From assembly GCA_028023455.1 (NCBI GenBank), contig JAQFVV010000043.1, forward strand, positions 3,819,058 through 3,883,057: a stretch of 64,000 nucleotides of DNA. The letters run 5' to 3'. The translations under genes were made by a program, and so were the position numbers. Under the pieces are notes generated by a model that saw only the letters and a program-made list of their open reading frames with translations, did not search any database and was not told the DNA's origin. The stretch comes from Epiperipatus broadwayi. Its lineage: Eukaryota > Onychophora > Udeonychophora > Euonychophora > Peripatidae. Shown piece after piece: positions 12,105 through 22,924 of this stretch (position 1 is its first letter; each line of letters opens with the position of its first letter).

Positions 12105-12420
12105 TTTGGGCATTCTATCATCAGATTTTCAATGATACGGATGGCTGAAGAGTGGGAGGTTGGGATAGATTAAAGCCTATTCTTTAAAGTATAAAGATTT
12201 GCTATCTTAATATAAACTAAGCACTGATTGTATATATGTGTAGAAGATGATAATCTGGACCAACTGATGAGTGCTGGGTCAGCATAAAATACATATATTG
12301 GTGATTATTTATCTTTTCTATATGTGTGGAGTCATGTGTATCAGCAATATGAGATAGTGTGGATAGTTGAAGGTTGCTTGAAAGTTTGAGTTCAAATCCC
12401 CTATATTTATCAGTCATTTT
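12105..12420 (+). mobile_element. Family D copy D2, hammerhead with one core change
   Basis: Plus-strand family D unit. The ribozyme region shows ATAATC and ACCAA stem I strands, CTGATGA (12264-12270), a 5-bp stem II (TGCTG/CAGCA) and the matching TTGGTGATTAT strand. The GAAA box reads AAAA, which removes the essential G12. The unit ends with the family motif GAGTTCAAATCCCC, a B-box-like sequence. Confidence 0.82.
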
Positions 12421-12944
12421 ATAAGATTATTTGGAAGCCTTTGTGTTAATGGAAAGAAGAGAAGATATTCTTAGAAACTGATGATTATGATATTATGATT
12501 ATGGCTTATTAAAAAGTAAATTATTGAATGCTAAATTAATATTATATTTTATTCACAAGCTTATATTTAATTCCATTAATAGTATCACAAAATGGATTTT
12601 ATATTATATTTGAAAATATCGATACAAACAGCAATTATAAATTATTAAATGAAACTCCACTGCATCAAAAAAAACTCGATTTGTATACTGTCACTGTCAA
12701 CGTATTTTTTAATAATGCACACTTTAATAAGGGCATTCAATTAAGATTTTTATAATTTATAGTAATATATTCAAAGTATTATGCATACTGATAAAAAAGC
12801 ATATTTTTGATAATTCAATATAATGTAAAAGCAATATATTTTGAATTATACTTGCATTACTGATGATTTTAATTTATTTAAATCCATATCAATATATGAA
12901 TTTTTTTCCCTACAGTACAGGCTTTTTTATCCAATATGTAATAT
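12421..12944. other. AT-rich spacer, no gene seen
   Basis: Nothing recognisable. Confidence 0.55.
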
Positions 12945-14225
12945 TTAGGGGTTTGAACTCAGATTTTCACAGGACACTCAAATATCCATGCTATCTCATA
13001 CTGCTGACACACTTGATCACACATATGTCAAAAAGATAAATAATCACCAATATTCGTATTTCGTGCTAAACCAGCACTCATCGGTTGGTCCAGATTATCA
13101 TCTCCACACATATATACAATCAATGCTCAGCTTATATTAAAAAAATATGGGCCAACTGATAAAATAATGCTACATAAAAAGTTTTCCACATACAACTTTG
13201 AACACCAATCACTGCACAAACAGTAATCAATACATTGTTTTTAAAATAGCAATCTGATATTTTGCTTTTAATTCTAAACTCATATAAAATCATTTCACTT
13301 TCAAAACAATTTTATAAATAGAGCGATTTGAACTCAGGCATGGTATATTCATCCTCCACTTCATCTCAAACAATCAATACATACAACCACACATGTGAAA
13401 AAGATACATGATCTCCAATATTTTCATGCCGAACCAGCACTCATCAGTTGGGCCAGATTATGATCTCTCACACATATATACCATCAGTTCTTGACTTATA
13501 TTAAAATAACAATTCCTTAAACTTTAATAAACAGACTTTAATCTTCTCACTCTTCCAACTATTCCACTGTCCATTTCATTAAAAAACTGACAATGGAATA
13601 CTCAAAGCCCTTGTTGGATTTGATATTGTAGTCATATCCATGTAGACATTAAGTCAATCTAACCCCTCATATTAGTGAACTATTATGTATCCATTATATT
13701 AATAAGAGAAAGATGGGCTGGACTTATACTATGATATAACCTACTTCCAAGGCAATATGTAACTAACCTATTGATTCAATTTACTGAATGTTTACTATAA
13801 TAAATAGCAGATTTGAATTTAGAATTTTTAGTCTATATTCATCTTCCATCCATCTCAAACAACATGACCACACATACGTGAAAAAGATAAATGATCCCAA
13901 TATACATATTTTGTGCAGAATCAGCACTCATCAATTGGGCCAGATCATAATATTCCACACATTTTTTATAAATTCCTTAAACTTTAATAGATAGGCTTCA
14001 GTCTTCTCACTTTTCCAGCAATTCAACCATCCATTTCAGTGAAAAACTAACAATGGAATGTATATTACTATTAAATCCACTAAGGGCTTTCAGTGTACTA
14101 TCATTGGTTTTTCAGTGAAATGGATGGTTGAATTGTTGGAAGGATGAGAAACTTGCAGCCTGTCCATTAAAGTTTAAGAAATCTGCTAACTTAATATAAA
14201 CCAAGCACTGATTGTATATATTGTT
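12945..14225. mobile_element. Cluster of family D units D3-D5
   Basis: Three partial minus-orientation units (12945-13145, 13320-13560, 13790-13985) are followed by an inverted arm ending near 14225 (CACTGATTGTATATAT). Ribozyme state on the minus strand differs. D3 has intact stems, a 6-bp stem II and GAAA, but CCGATGA in the core. D4 has CTGATGA and GAAA but has lost the stem III palindrome. D5 has TTGATGA and no GAAA. The independent lesions suggest old copies decaying separately. Confidence 0.82.
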
Positions 14226-14455
14226 TTCCTGAAGGTTTGTGATGATGGTGTTCTAGTTGTATTTTTATACCGGACTATTTCCATCATCTAATATGTGTAT
14301 TGAATGTCTTTAGAAAAATTTAACTTTATTTAAATATTCCAAATACATTCAACTGTTAGTAACAGCACATCAAACAGGTTATTTATATGCACAATATTTT
14401 GAGAGGTATTAGTCTCCCCTCTTCTTCAGGTGTTTCTGGTCTGACCAGTGATAGT

Positions 14456-14540
14456 ATTAGCATGGGATTTGAACATGAGTCCTTAGGTTCTTCAGTATTG
14501 AATTTTAAAATAACACTCTAACCAACTGAGCCATCCTGCC
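14456..14540 (-). mobile_element. tRNA-like SINE head, second family
   Basis: On the minus strand: GGATGGCTCAGTTGGTTAGAG (textbook A box), an anticodon-arm-like segment, and ATGTTCAAATCCC (B box). No CCA-proximal acceptor pairing is evident, and the anticodon arm is AT-rich and weak. I call this a tRNA-derived SINE or tRNA pseudogene. It sits just beyond the 3' end of the PLE piece on the same strand. Confidence 0.65.
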
Positions 14541-14594
14541 AAAGGCAACAGTCTGTAGTAATTTCATATACTTATCTATGAGGTTCCTCCTGAT

Positions 14595-15570
14595 TTCTCC
14601 ACTTTTTCCTAAGAGCAAAGTTGATTAGTGGTTTCCATACATTATGTATAGTCACACTAGGTTGGCTTATGGGATTTTTTGCCATTGTCATGTGAGCAGC
14701 TTCTTTCAATTTTCTTCTTTGTACCTTTTCTTCTCTATCCAATATTTTTGTATTTTCCTAATTGAACATATGTTTATTGGTACATACATGTTCTGCTACC
14801 TTAGACACATCTGTTTTCTCTCATCTAATCATCAGTTTGTGTTCTTGCAAGTGCTTTTCAATGGGATGACTGGTCTCATCAATATATATTTTTCCACATT
14901 CACATGGTATTTCATAGATCCAGTTTTTTCTTTTCATCATTTCAAATTTAGGCTTAGTAGATGTTAGAATTCCTCATAGCATGATATGGCTCTGGAAAGC
15001 TGTTCTGATGTTATACTGATTGCAGATTTTCCTTAATTTGTCTGCTATTTTTGGAATGTATGGGCACACTACAGTACCAAAAATTATTTTCTCTTGATGG
15101 TTCTTATTTGTCTATTTAAAGTTTTCTTAGTAACAGCTGATGGATAACCCTTTTTCATAAGAGTTTGTTCTATATAGATCTTTTCTTTTTCCAAATCACT
15201 GGTTTCTGAACAAACTTCTTTTGCTTTGTTCTATAGTGATAGTATAACTTCATGTTTTTTTTTTCTGGTGTGATTAGATGTATAGGCTAGGTATTTTCCT
15301 GTATGTGTAGGTTTTTGGTAAACTGTAGTTTTAATTTTGCTATGAGGGAGTCTTGTCACAAGAACATCTAACAATGCCAATTTTTGTTCTTGTTCTGATT
15401 CTATTGTGAATTTAATTGAAGGGGATATATTGCTGATGTGTTTCCAGAAAGTTTGTAGCAGTGCTTCACAATGTGGCCATACTGCAAATGTATCATCCAC
15501 ATAGCAAATCCAAACTTTAGGTGGATATGAAGTAGTTTTTATGGATAAGCTGCTTACCAATTACATATAT
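14595..15570 (-). pseudogene. Penelope-like element: RT end plus GIY-YIG endonuclease
   Basis: Minus strand. The frame from 15560 to 15231 has PPKVW, the RT catalytic YVDDTF, LLDVLVTR and YQKPTHTGKYL, all diagnostic of Penelope RT. After frameshifts and stops, 15090-14960 reads CPYIPKIADKL and TAFQS. Near 14900-14820 it reads WIYEIPCECGKIYIDE, the GIY-YIG nuclease N-terminus. The tail keeps KWRNQEEP-type residues. In the family this protein copies RNA at a nick made by the GIY-YIG domain. Here the 5' half of the RT is missing and several lesions break the frame, so it is dead. A family D fragment abuts its 5' side. Confidence 0.9.
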
Positions 15571-15680
15571 TGGGGATTTTTTTTTCACATGTGTATGGTC
15601 ATAACAGTTATTTGATATGGAATGGAGGATGAATACAGACTGAAAATCCTAAGTTCCAATTTCTCTATTTTCTGTAGTAA
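15571..15680 (+). mobile_element. Family D fragment against the PLE
   Basis: Contains CATATATTGGGGATT, TTTTCACATGTGTATGG and TCCTAAGTTCCAA, matching the family D block around the ribozyme 3' strand. The core segment CTGATGA to GAA is absent. The junction with the PLE coding part is immediate, so the fragment may be a PLE pseudo-LTR remnant. Confidence 0.55.
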
Positions 15681-15689
15681 ACATTCGGT

Positions 15690-16466
15690 ATTCTGAATGA
15701 ATATCTTAATTATGATTTTTTTAATTTAATAAAGAATTTTGAAGGGATAAAAAAAAATATTTTGAAGAAAATAAATTATGAAGACATTTTAAATGCATCA
15801 GTAATAAGTAAGGACATGGTAGGGTCACACGTAAATATACAATTAAAAAGATAAATTCAATAAATTATTATTAATATGTTAAATTATTTGACATTCATAA
15901 CTCTTTAGAATTTTTTTTTTGCGACAACCTTTTTTTAAAAAAAACAACAACACCACCATATCTTCCTATTTCAATTAAGATGATGCTAATAAAAAAATAA
16001 TTTTTCTTTATAAATTCTGCCCAGTATATGACAGGGGGTAAGGATAATTAACTTTTAGAAAGCAACTCATTTCTATGTTATTAAATTTGAATCCAATCTT
16101 GTCTTTAACTTCACTAAACAATATTTTTTGTTTAAAAATTATCAAAAAAGAACATCCCTATCGTTTACCACACCCTTAATTATATTTTAAATTTTAATTA
16201 CATTTTAGAAATTAAAAAAGTAATCTAAAAATCTGTAAAAAATATGTTTAAATTTTAATTAAAGACTAAAATATAATGGGAAGCAGCAGTGTTATACTAT
16301 ATAATTTACTTATTACATTATCTTTTAAAAAGATTACCATCATTTTAAAAAATTATTTATGTAGTAATATCAAAGTTATTTTAAAAATAATTTTAAATTT
16401 AGAAATAAATTGTGATTGGATATGTATATATTAGTATGATATATTAATATAATCCAAATCAGATGT
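15690..16466. other. AT-rich spacer, no gene seen
   Basis: A/T homopolymers only. Confidence 0.55.
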
Positions 16467-16478
16467 ACCTGGTCTTTT

Positions 16479-16800
16479 AAAAAAAAAAAAACAGGCAAAA
16501 CTCACTATACGTATTGCCACACACAGCAAGCTAGAGTAATCAATGGATGCCAGAAGGCTTGTGCATAAAATCCCCAATCTAGTGCCTACTCATCCAATAT
16601 CCCCAGACTAGTTTCTGGCTTGTGGCCTTCATCAGTGTGGAGTCTTGGATCTGAGAGCACTGCACCTAGATCTTAGGATGCCTTCTGGCATCCATTGATT
16701 ACTCTAGCTTGCTGTGTGTGGCAGTACGTATAGTGAGTTTTGCCTGTTTTAACAACAGTTATACACAAGCATAAGAAGTGGTGGTCATGTGATGTTCAAT
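16479..16800. mobile_element. Family A inverted-repeat element, copy A2
   Basis: The left arm starts ACAGGCAAAACTC and the right arm mirrors it, ending GTCATGTGATGTTCA. Imperfect 12-bp flanks (acctggtctttt at 16467, acctgacctttt at 16801) look like an aged target duplication. The minus strand carries a near-complete hammerhead. Confidence 0.88.
16589..16657 (-). ncRNA. Type I hammerhead ribozyme, family A (A2)
   Basis: Minus strand: CTC..ATCCAA and ACTCCACA (stem I), CTGATGA (complement of 16629-16635), stem II GGC/GCC, GAAAC, CTAG palindrome, GTC, then TGGGGA..TTGGAT.GAG. The distal stem I block ATCCAA/TTGGAT is perfect; the proximal block has one mismatch. Predicted cleavage is between 16606 and 16605. 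Confidence 0.82.
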
Positions 16801-16909
16801 TACCTGACCTTTTGTAAGGTAATCATTTTTATATGTAAATTTGACAGCATTACTTTGGCACATTAAATTTTCCTTAATAAAAATTACAGATTATTAAATA
16901 TAATATTTG

Positions 16910-17475
16910 TATTTTTTTTTTATTTGATTGCTTTAATAATTTTTTAAAAGATTTAATGTAAATTAAATAAAAGATTTTAATAGTATATAAATAAGTGTGA
17001 GAAATTCACAATTGAAAAAAAAAATGTTTGTAACATATCTGGCAAGGTATTAATACATTTAGCTTTATTAATAGTTACCATTTATTAATGGCGGAATACA
17101 AAAACATCAGCCTCTTAGGCTGTTGTTTGTAAATTAAACAAAAAATTTTAATATTATATAAATAAATGTGAGGAATTCACAAATAAAAAAAATGTTTGGA
17201 ATGTACCTGATAAGCTATTAATACTTCAACTTTATTAATACTGTTTATTAATGGTGGAATACAAAAATGAAAGCCTTTCAAGCCGCTGGCTGTTTTCATA
17301 ATAGTTATTTTTTAATTTATTGCTTTAAACTTTTTTTAAAGATTTAATGTAAATTAAACAAAAGATTTTAATATTATATAAATAAATGTGAGAAATGTAT
17401 ATCTGGTTATAGTTTATCAATACGGAATTACTTTCTAGTTGGCTTGAAAGGCCATTATTTTTGTAATCGTTTTTT
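16910..17475 (+). repeat. Three-unit degenerate tandem repeat, ~200 bp
   Basis: The block AAGATTTAATGTAAATTAAA..AAGATTTTAAT..TATATAAATAA recurs at about 16950, 17130 and 17345, each time followed by GTGAGrAAT and, later, TTATTAATGG. No coding potential. Confidence 0.75.
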
Positions 17476-17479
17476 AAAA

Positions 17480-17834
17480 ATTGTTTTGCTTTAAAAAAAC
17501 TTTTGTTTGCTTTGCAGAATTATTTGTTTTGAATAAAATTCTCATAATTAAATTGAGTCTCTAAATTAGAATTAAAAATTTTAAATATACCTTTTATATT
17601 TGATATATGAATTTGATGGTGTCATGAACAACGATTAATGGCAGACTTATTTACTTCGCATAAAATATTCTTCATAATAATTTGACATGTGATAACCTTA
17701 TAAACATTGACATGATCACATGACAGCCTTATAAACATTGACATGATCACATTACAGTCTTGCAGACAAACATGCATAGGAAACATGTGACAGCCTTATG
17801 GACAAACATTCTCATGAATTATATATATATATAG
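17480..17834. other. Spacer with short direct repeats
   Basis: ATAAACATTGACATGATCAC occurs twice in 17700-17750, and a related CATGTGACAGCCTTAT follows. No gene is seen. Confidence 0.55.
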
Positions 17835-18080
17835 ATAACAAATTCTTTTTTTCTCATCATGGTTAGCCACCTAGTGTAAGATCGAGTAATCAATAGATGC
17901 CAAATGGTACTGCTTATTAATCACTATCCAATACTACTCTATCCAACATGAATTTAATAAACACTATTATCTAGAATCTACTTATTATTCAAGCTTACAC
18001 TAGATGGTATAACTATGGTGAGAGAAAAATAATTTGCTATTAAACAGCATTATCTAATCTGGGGTCATGTGATGTCTTAG
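17835..18080. mobile_element. Family A-related inverted-repeat element
   Basis: Arms with CCACCTAGTGTAAG and its inverse, an internal ATCGAGTAATCAATAGATGCC like the family A arm, and the tail GGGGTCATGTGATGTCTTAG. No hammerhead core remains. It is probably a diverged A subfamily. Confidence 0.6.
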
Positions 18081-18292
18081 TGGTAATATAATTCAAATGA
18101 ATATTAAGAATTTAAACAATTATTGTAATTGAATAAATAATGAAGTCTATATTTGAAGCTGAGAATAGTAGATTATCTGTGGCTTGATATGAGACTATGA
18201 TTTCTGATTTCCACCTTTCAAAAGATTACAAACAAGAGAAATGATAAAAAAATTAATATGCTGAGACACACATACAACTTAATGCCATAAAT

Positions 18293-18635
18293 ACTTGCAC
18301 ACTCTCCATATAGTAGTGCCACCTAGTAGATGCCATAGTAATCAAATGAAGTAAGAAGGTTCATGCATAAAATCACTGTCTAGTGCCTACTCATCCAATA
18401 TTCCCAGACTAGTTTCTAGCTTACAGTGCTCTCAGATCCAAGGCTGTTGACTGATAACTAGTTTGGGGTTATTGGATGAGTAGAAACTAGATAGGGATTT
18501 TAGACCCATATCTTCTTGCATCCATTGATTTCTATGACTTGTTCATTGGGTGGCACTGTTATATGAAGTATTTGATACTGTTTTAAGAACTTATATAAGC
18601 ATAGGAAATAGTGATCATGTGATCTTTAGCAGTCC
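18293..18635. mobile_element. Family A element, copy A3 (ribozyme deleted)
   Basis: Flanked by aatgccataaat (18281-18292) and aatgctataaat (18636-18647), a 12-bp duplication with one change. Both arms are present, but the centre has lost CTGATGA to GAAAC; the remaining CTGATAACTAGTTTGGGG joins the stem I and stem III strands directly. Confidence 0.82.
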
Positions 18636-18649
18636 AATGCTATAAATGT

Positions 18650-19754
18650 ATTTCTCAGTTAAAAATGTTGTTTTCCTATCAAACTGCTTGCATCACCATC
18701 TATAAATTAATGCATATATTATATAGTTACATAGTTCAGCTATTTGCCACAAAAATTTTAAGATGCTTGCATGGCTGAATCAGGGTTACAACATAAATGT
18801 GATCAAGGCCAATCAGAAAAAAGACAGGAGGGGACAGGCCTCACAATAATAAAGGCCTCAACTTAGCAACTCAATATGTTAAACAAAAATATAGAAGGCA
18901 AAGTGATGTCATGGCTTATTGAATGGCCTTAATTTTAGTTAAATTCCCCCAAAAAATAGTCAACAAAAACTTTTCCAAGGAGACATACCATGAGATGAAA
19001 AAGTAAGCCAGTTTAGGGATGAGGTGTGACTGCAGTGCTCAGTGATGAGCAGAACTAATCATTTCAGCCCCCTGTAAGTCAGTCTGTGCTAACAGTGTTT
19101 TACAAACTAACAGTGCTAGAGTGAATCTACCATACCCGAGCAATATCTGTATCTGACCTGCATACTCATTTCTGTGACTCATAACTAACTGCTCCTGAAA
19201 TCCTATTTGAAGCCTTGTAAGCAAAAACTTACATTTCTTTTCTCTCTCTCCCCACATTCTTATTTTAAATTTTGAAGGGCCTCTAAAATATTAGTTGCCC
19301 TGGGTCTCACATTTTCTCTGAAAGACCCTGAATGTGATAGTGTGCAGTGCATACCCCTGTGACTATCTTCAATTACTCACCTGTCATTATAAAATTTGTA
19401 AACTACTTGAAAATATTCTTGCAATTGATAGATTTATTTTAAAACATAATTAGAATCACTTCAAATGTTTCAGTAGCAGTTTTGCACAATCAAAAATGGA
19501 ATTTAGTGTTAGCATGTTGTTTCATTGTGTGTTAAAATATAAAATGTGGTAACACTTTATGTTGTAACTTTTGGTCTAAGCATCCTAGCCCATTAAAATT
19601 TTTTGTGGTGATTAGCTAAACTATGTCACCAAACATATTTATTAATTCAGAAATGGTATTGCAGATAGTTTGGAAAGAAAACCAGATACCTTTTCTCTGG
19701 GACATATTTGTATGCAGAAAATTGACCAAAACGATTTAAATATTAATTATATAA
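18650..19754. other. No gene recognised
   Basis: The 18780-19330 part is less AT-rich and includes a 72-codon minus-strand frame (19039-19257) with no domain I recognise. It may be the remnant of an unidentified repeat. The rest is AT-rich spacer. Confidence 0.5.
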
Positions 19755-20030
19755 ATTTAACAAAAATAAACTATCCATACAGTAGTGCCACCCAATGCAA
19801 TCTACAGTAATCAATAAAAGTAACAAGGTTTGTGCATAAAATTCCTATCTAGTTCCCACTCATCCAATATCCTCAGACTAGTTTTTAGCTTCAGGCTTAA
19901 CATCAGTGAGAACTCTTAGATTTGAGAACATTGCAACTACATTTTATGATCTAATGCAATCCTCCAGCACTCATCTTTTACCCTTTTAGTTAACTATGAA
20001 GCTACGAGTCCAAAACAAAAACACAATAAT
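19755..20030. mobile_element. Family A partial copy A4
   Basis: Left arm only (CTATCCATACAGTAGTGCC through the internal AGTCCAAAA). The minus-strand core reads CTGATGT, so the ribozyme is broken, and the right arm is missing. Confidence 0.75.
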
Positions 20031-20166
20031 GGAATGAAAATCTCAGGCTGATTCCATTTCTGGTACCTCTGGTATTCTCTAATGTATTTCCAAGAAATAG
20101 GATCATTTTATTGTTACATTATGTTGAAATGAATGTTTTCATGGATTGAATATGTATCCTATAATT

Positions 20167-20517
20167 AAAGGCAAAACTCTCCAGACAGTAGTGCCACCCT
20201 GCGCCAAACAGAGTAATCAATGGATGCCAGAAGGCTTGTGCATAAAATTCCTATCTATTGCCTACTCACCCAATATCCCCAGACTAGTTTCTGGCTTGTG
20301 GCCTTCGTCAGTGAGGAGCTTTGGATCTGAGAGCACTGCATCTAGATCTTACTGATGAAGGTCAAAGCCAGAAACTAGTCTGGGGATATTGGAAGAGTAG
20401 GCATTAGATAGGGATTTTATGCACAAGCCTTCTGGCACCCATTGATTACTCTGTTTGGCACAGGGTTGCCTTTGTTTACAACAATTATGTGCTAGTATAG
20501 AGCTGGTGATCATGTGA
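20167..20517. mobile_element. Family A inverted-repeat element, copy A5
   Basis: A 12-bp perfect target duplication, tatcctataatt, at 20155-20166 and 20518-20529 fixes both ends. The left arm runs to GATCTTA at 20350. The right arm starts at CTGATGA (20352-20358), so the two inverted copies meet at the ribozyme core. The minus-strand ribozyme in the left arm is the best-preserved in family A. The right arm keeps the plus-strand 3' half (core, stem II, GAAACTAGTC) but has no 5' stem I strand. Confidence 0.93.
20263..20332 (-). ncRNA. Type I hammerhead ribozyme, family A (best copy)
   Basis: Minus strand: CTC.AG.ATCCAA, CTCCTCA, core CTGACGA (complement of 20305-20311; position 7 is free in hammerheads), stem II GGC/GCC, GAAAC, palindrome CTAG, cleavage triplet GTC, then TGGGGAT, TTGGGT and GAG. 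Proximal stem I has 6 pairs including one G-U; distal stem I has 6 pairs plus CTC/GAG. Predicted cleavage lies between 20282 and 20281. I see every element required by the hammerhead model. Confidence 0.88.
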
Positions 20518-20529
20518 TATCCTATAATT

Positions 20530-22200
20530 CATAGTAATTTTCAGGTTCAGTGTGTAGAACATTAAAATATATAGTTATACTGATATTTCAGAAAAATAAC
20601 ATTAGACCTCAACTGAATAAAGATGTTATTGTCTTGGCTGTGACTATATACTAACATCTTTACCCAATTGAAGGCTAAATTACTTTGCCGCAATGATGAT
20701 AAGGATTATACATTTTAATGCTTTACATTTTGATTGCAAAAATTACTTTGAATTATGATGTATATACATATATAATGTGATTGTGAAATGTTTTTCAGAT
20801 CTGCAACACAAAATGGTCTTTTCTTTTGCAACTTAGACATGGCCAAATGCACCCTTGGTATGATTTACCATAATCATAGCTTTTATAGATTGTTAAGTTT
20901 TCTGTTCTATTTAAATAGTGAGATGATTATGAGTAATTTATATATTCTATTTGCTTAATAACTAAATGCTGTTTTTTATTATTCATTATATTTTTATGGT
21001 TGGCTATGTACCATGTCCCCTTAACCTTTTTTCTATCACCCCACATCATGCACACATGATTAATCATCTATTAGTCAAACATATCTCCAAAGTGTTGTTC
21101 ATGTTCACAGAAAATGGATCTATATTCAGGATTATTTTTAATGCACTAATATAGATATTTATGGTAATTTAGCTATTGATTCATCAAAATATACTGCAGT
21201 GCAAGTTGGGTTATTTGTGTACAGCAGACACCTTAATATCCATTATCAGAAGACACCACTAGACCTCTAGCCTAGAAATTTATAGTTTACTATTCAGGAT
21301 ATCAAGTGTCAATGTACCATCTCTTAGATATTTAAAATCACCTCTAGTTCATGGAGATCAGAGATTGTTGGCAAATAGAAATTGGCAGAACAAACAACAG
21401 TAAACAAAATGCCAAAACAAATCTAACAATCAACAAAGCAATGTTAATTAACAATCTAACAAAGCATAGTATAGTTCAATTGTCAGTTTAAATACTCCAG
21501 AGTTTAAATATGTCAATGTTTGAATAGTGATTATCTCTTTTCGTGTAAGTGACTAATATATTTGATAGCTGGTAGTTCAAATATTACACTTCCCCCAAAA
21601 TTTACTTATAATACTAATAACAATCCCTGAAGTTTGATACTGAGTTGATAATTTATCCAGATGTGTGTACAAATATATTTCACATTTGCATTAAACATAC
21701 AATCAATAATAAAACAGCCATAATTCACTATATATTTTCACACACGTAGGCTATTACAAAAATTAAGCCCCTATAAACAACATAGAATAACAATAAATGT
21801 GCCTCTCAATGACCTATGTTAAAAGCAAAAAATATATATATCATCATGGGCAGAAATGTCCCTATGCCCAAAACAAAACCATCTATGAGCATCTCAAATG
21901 AGAATTAAAAAAATCATAGGAGGACAAAACATATAATAATAAATTCACATGGTGGATAAATATTCAGAATCACCATACACACTGCATACATATATGCTTA
22001 CAAATTCCTTTAATTTCAGATGCGTGCAATGCAAACAGAATAAAAAAGTAGAAGTGCTAATCAATTTAATCCTCTTATCAATGATTTATATAGTTATGTG
22101 CGAGTCAAGCCAAGTCAAGCACAGACATATAGTAATGATTATAAAATCTTCAGAGACATTATATTAATTATTAAATAAAAACTACACAATATATAAGAAA
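20530..22200. other. No gene seen
   Basis: AT-rich sequence. Frames of 62-72 codons at 20966 and 21949 lack recognisable features. Confidence 0.55.
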
Positions 22201-22213
22201 AAAAAAGACTTTT

Positions 22214-22342
22214 TAAAACTTTTTTTTTTTTTTACGAAAACTTTTTCATATGTCATAGCATCTGCCGGGACGCGAACCCACACCCGTCTGCAACCAACTA
22301 CTTGCTTGCATGGCGGCTGCGATACCTCTCGGCTAACAACGC
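22214..22342 (-). mobile_element. tRNA-derived SINE, minus strand
   Basis: Contains the B box GGGTTCGCGTCCC, the GCAAGCAAGTAGTTGG anticodon-arm region and GCCGAGAGGTAT on the minus strand, with an oligo-A 3' end (T run on plus). The duplication aagactttt lies at 22205-22213 and 22343-22351. Confidence 0.88.
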
Positions 22343-22421
22343 AAGACTTTTCTCTAAAAATAACATGGATTGGAATTAAACAATAATGAAAGTGATTTTC
22401 TTTCAAAAAACAAAACTTTTT

Positions 22422-22526
22422 TTTTCATGTGTCATAGCATCAGCCGGGAGGCGAACCCACAACCATCTGCAAACAACTACTTACTTGCAAAGCGGCTATG
22501 ATTACCTCTCGGCTAACAACGCTTGA
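22422..22526 (-). mobile_element. tRNA-derived SINE with 18-bp target duplication
   Basis: Same family as its neighbour 80 bp away, same strand. It is flanked by the perfect 18-bp repeat caaaaaacaaaacttttt at 22404-22421 and 22527-22544. That length and the A/T-rich target are typical of LINE-dependent insertion. Confidence 0.92.
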
Positions 22527-22559
22527 CAAAAAACAAAACTTTTTATGAATGGAAAGGAA

Positions 22560-22924
22560 AGAAAAAAAATAAAATTTTGTATGCAAACGAGTTTCTGTTA
22601 TGTAAACTAAAGTTACCATGCTAAATCAGATACACTAAGGATTAAAACATATAAATATTAATAAAAAATATTTAACTTATATATCATTGGCTATTGGTAT
22701 TGTCTTATAAAGTAGTTCATAACTAGAAGTTCACTTTAAGTCCCAGGGAAAAGATGGTGAAGGGAAGTTTGTTTCCTGGTGCTTTAGTTGCTCGTGACTA
22801 CTGGTAAAAGTTTTGGATATATCATGCTAATCAGGTAAAGATAATCATCACGAGATTAAACAGGCTTCACGAATAAAAGCAGAATAAATTCTATAATTCT
22901 GGGTCAATCTTTTTATATCATTTT
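22560..22924. other. Spacer, no gene seen
   Basis: Nothing recognisable. Confidence 0.5.

Noticed and set aside
14644-14967. Plus-strand frame of 107 codons
   Set aside because: It lies antisense to the PLE GIY-YIG region, which gives the recognisable protein on the minus strand.
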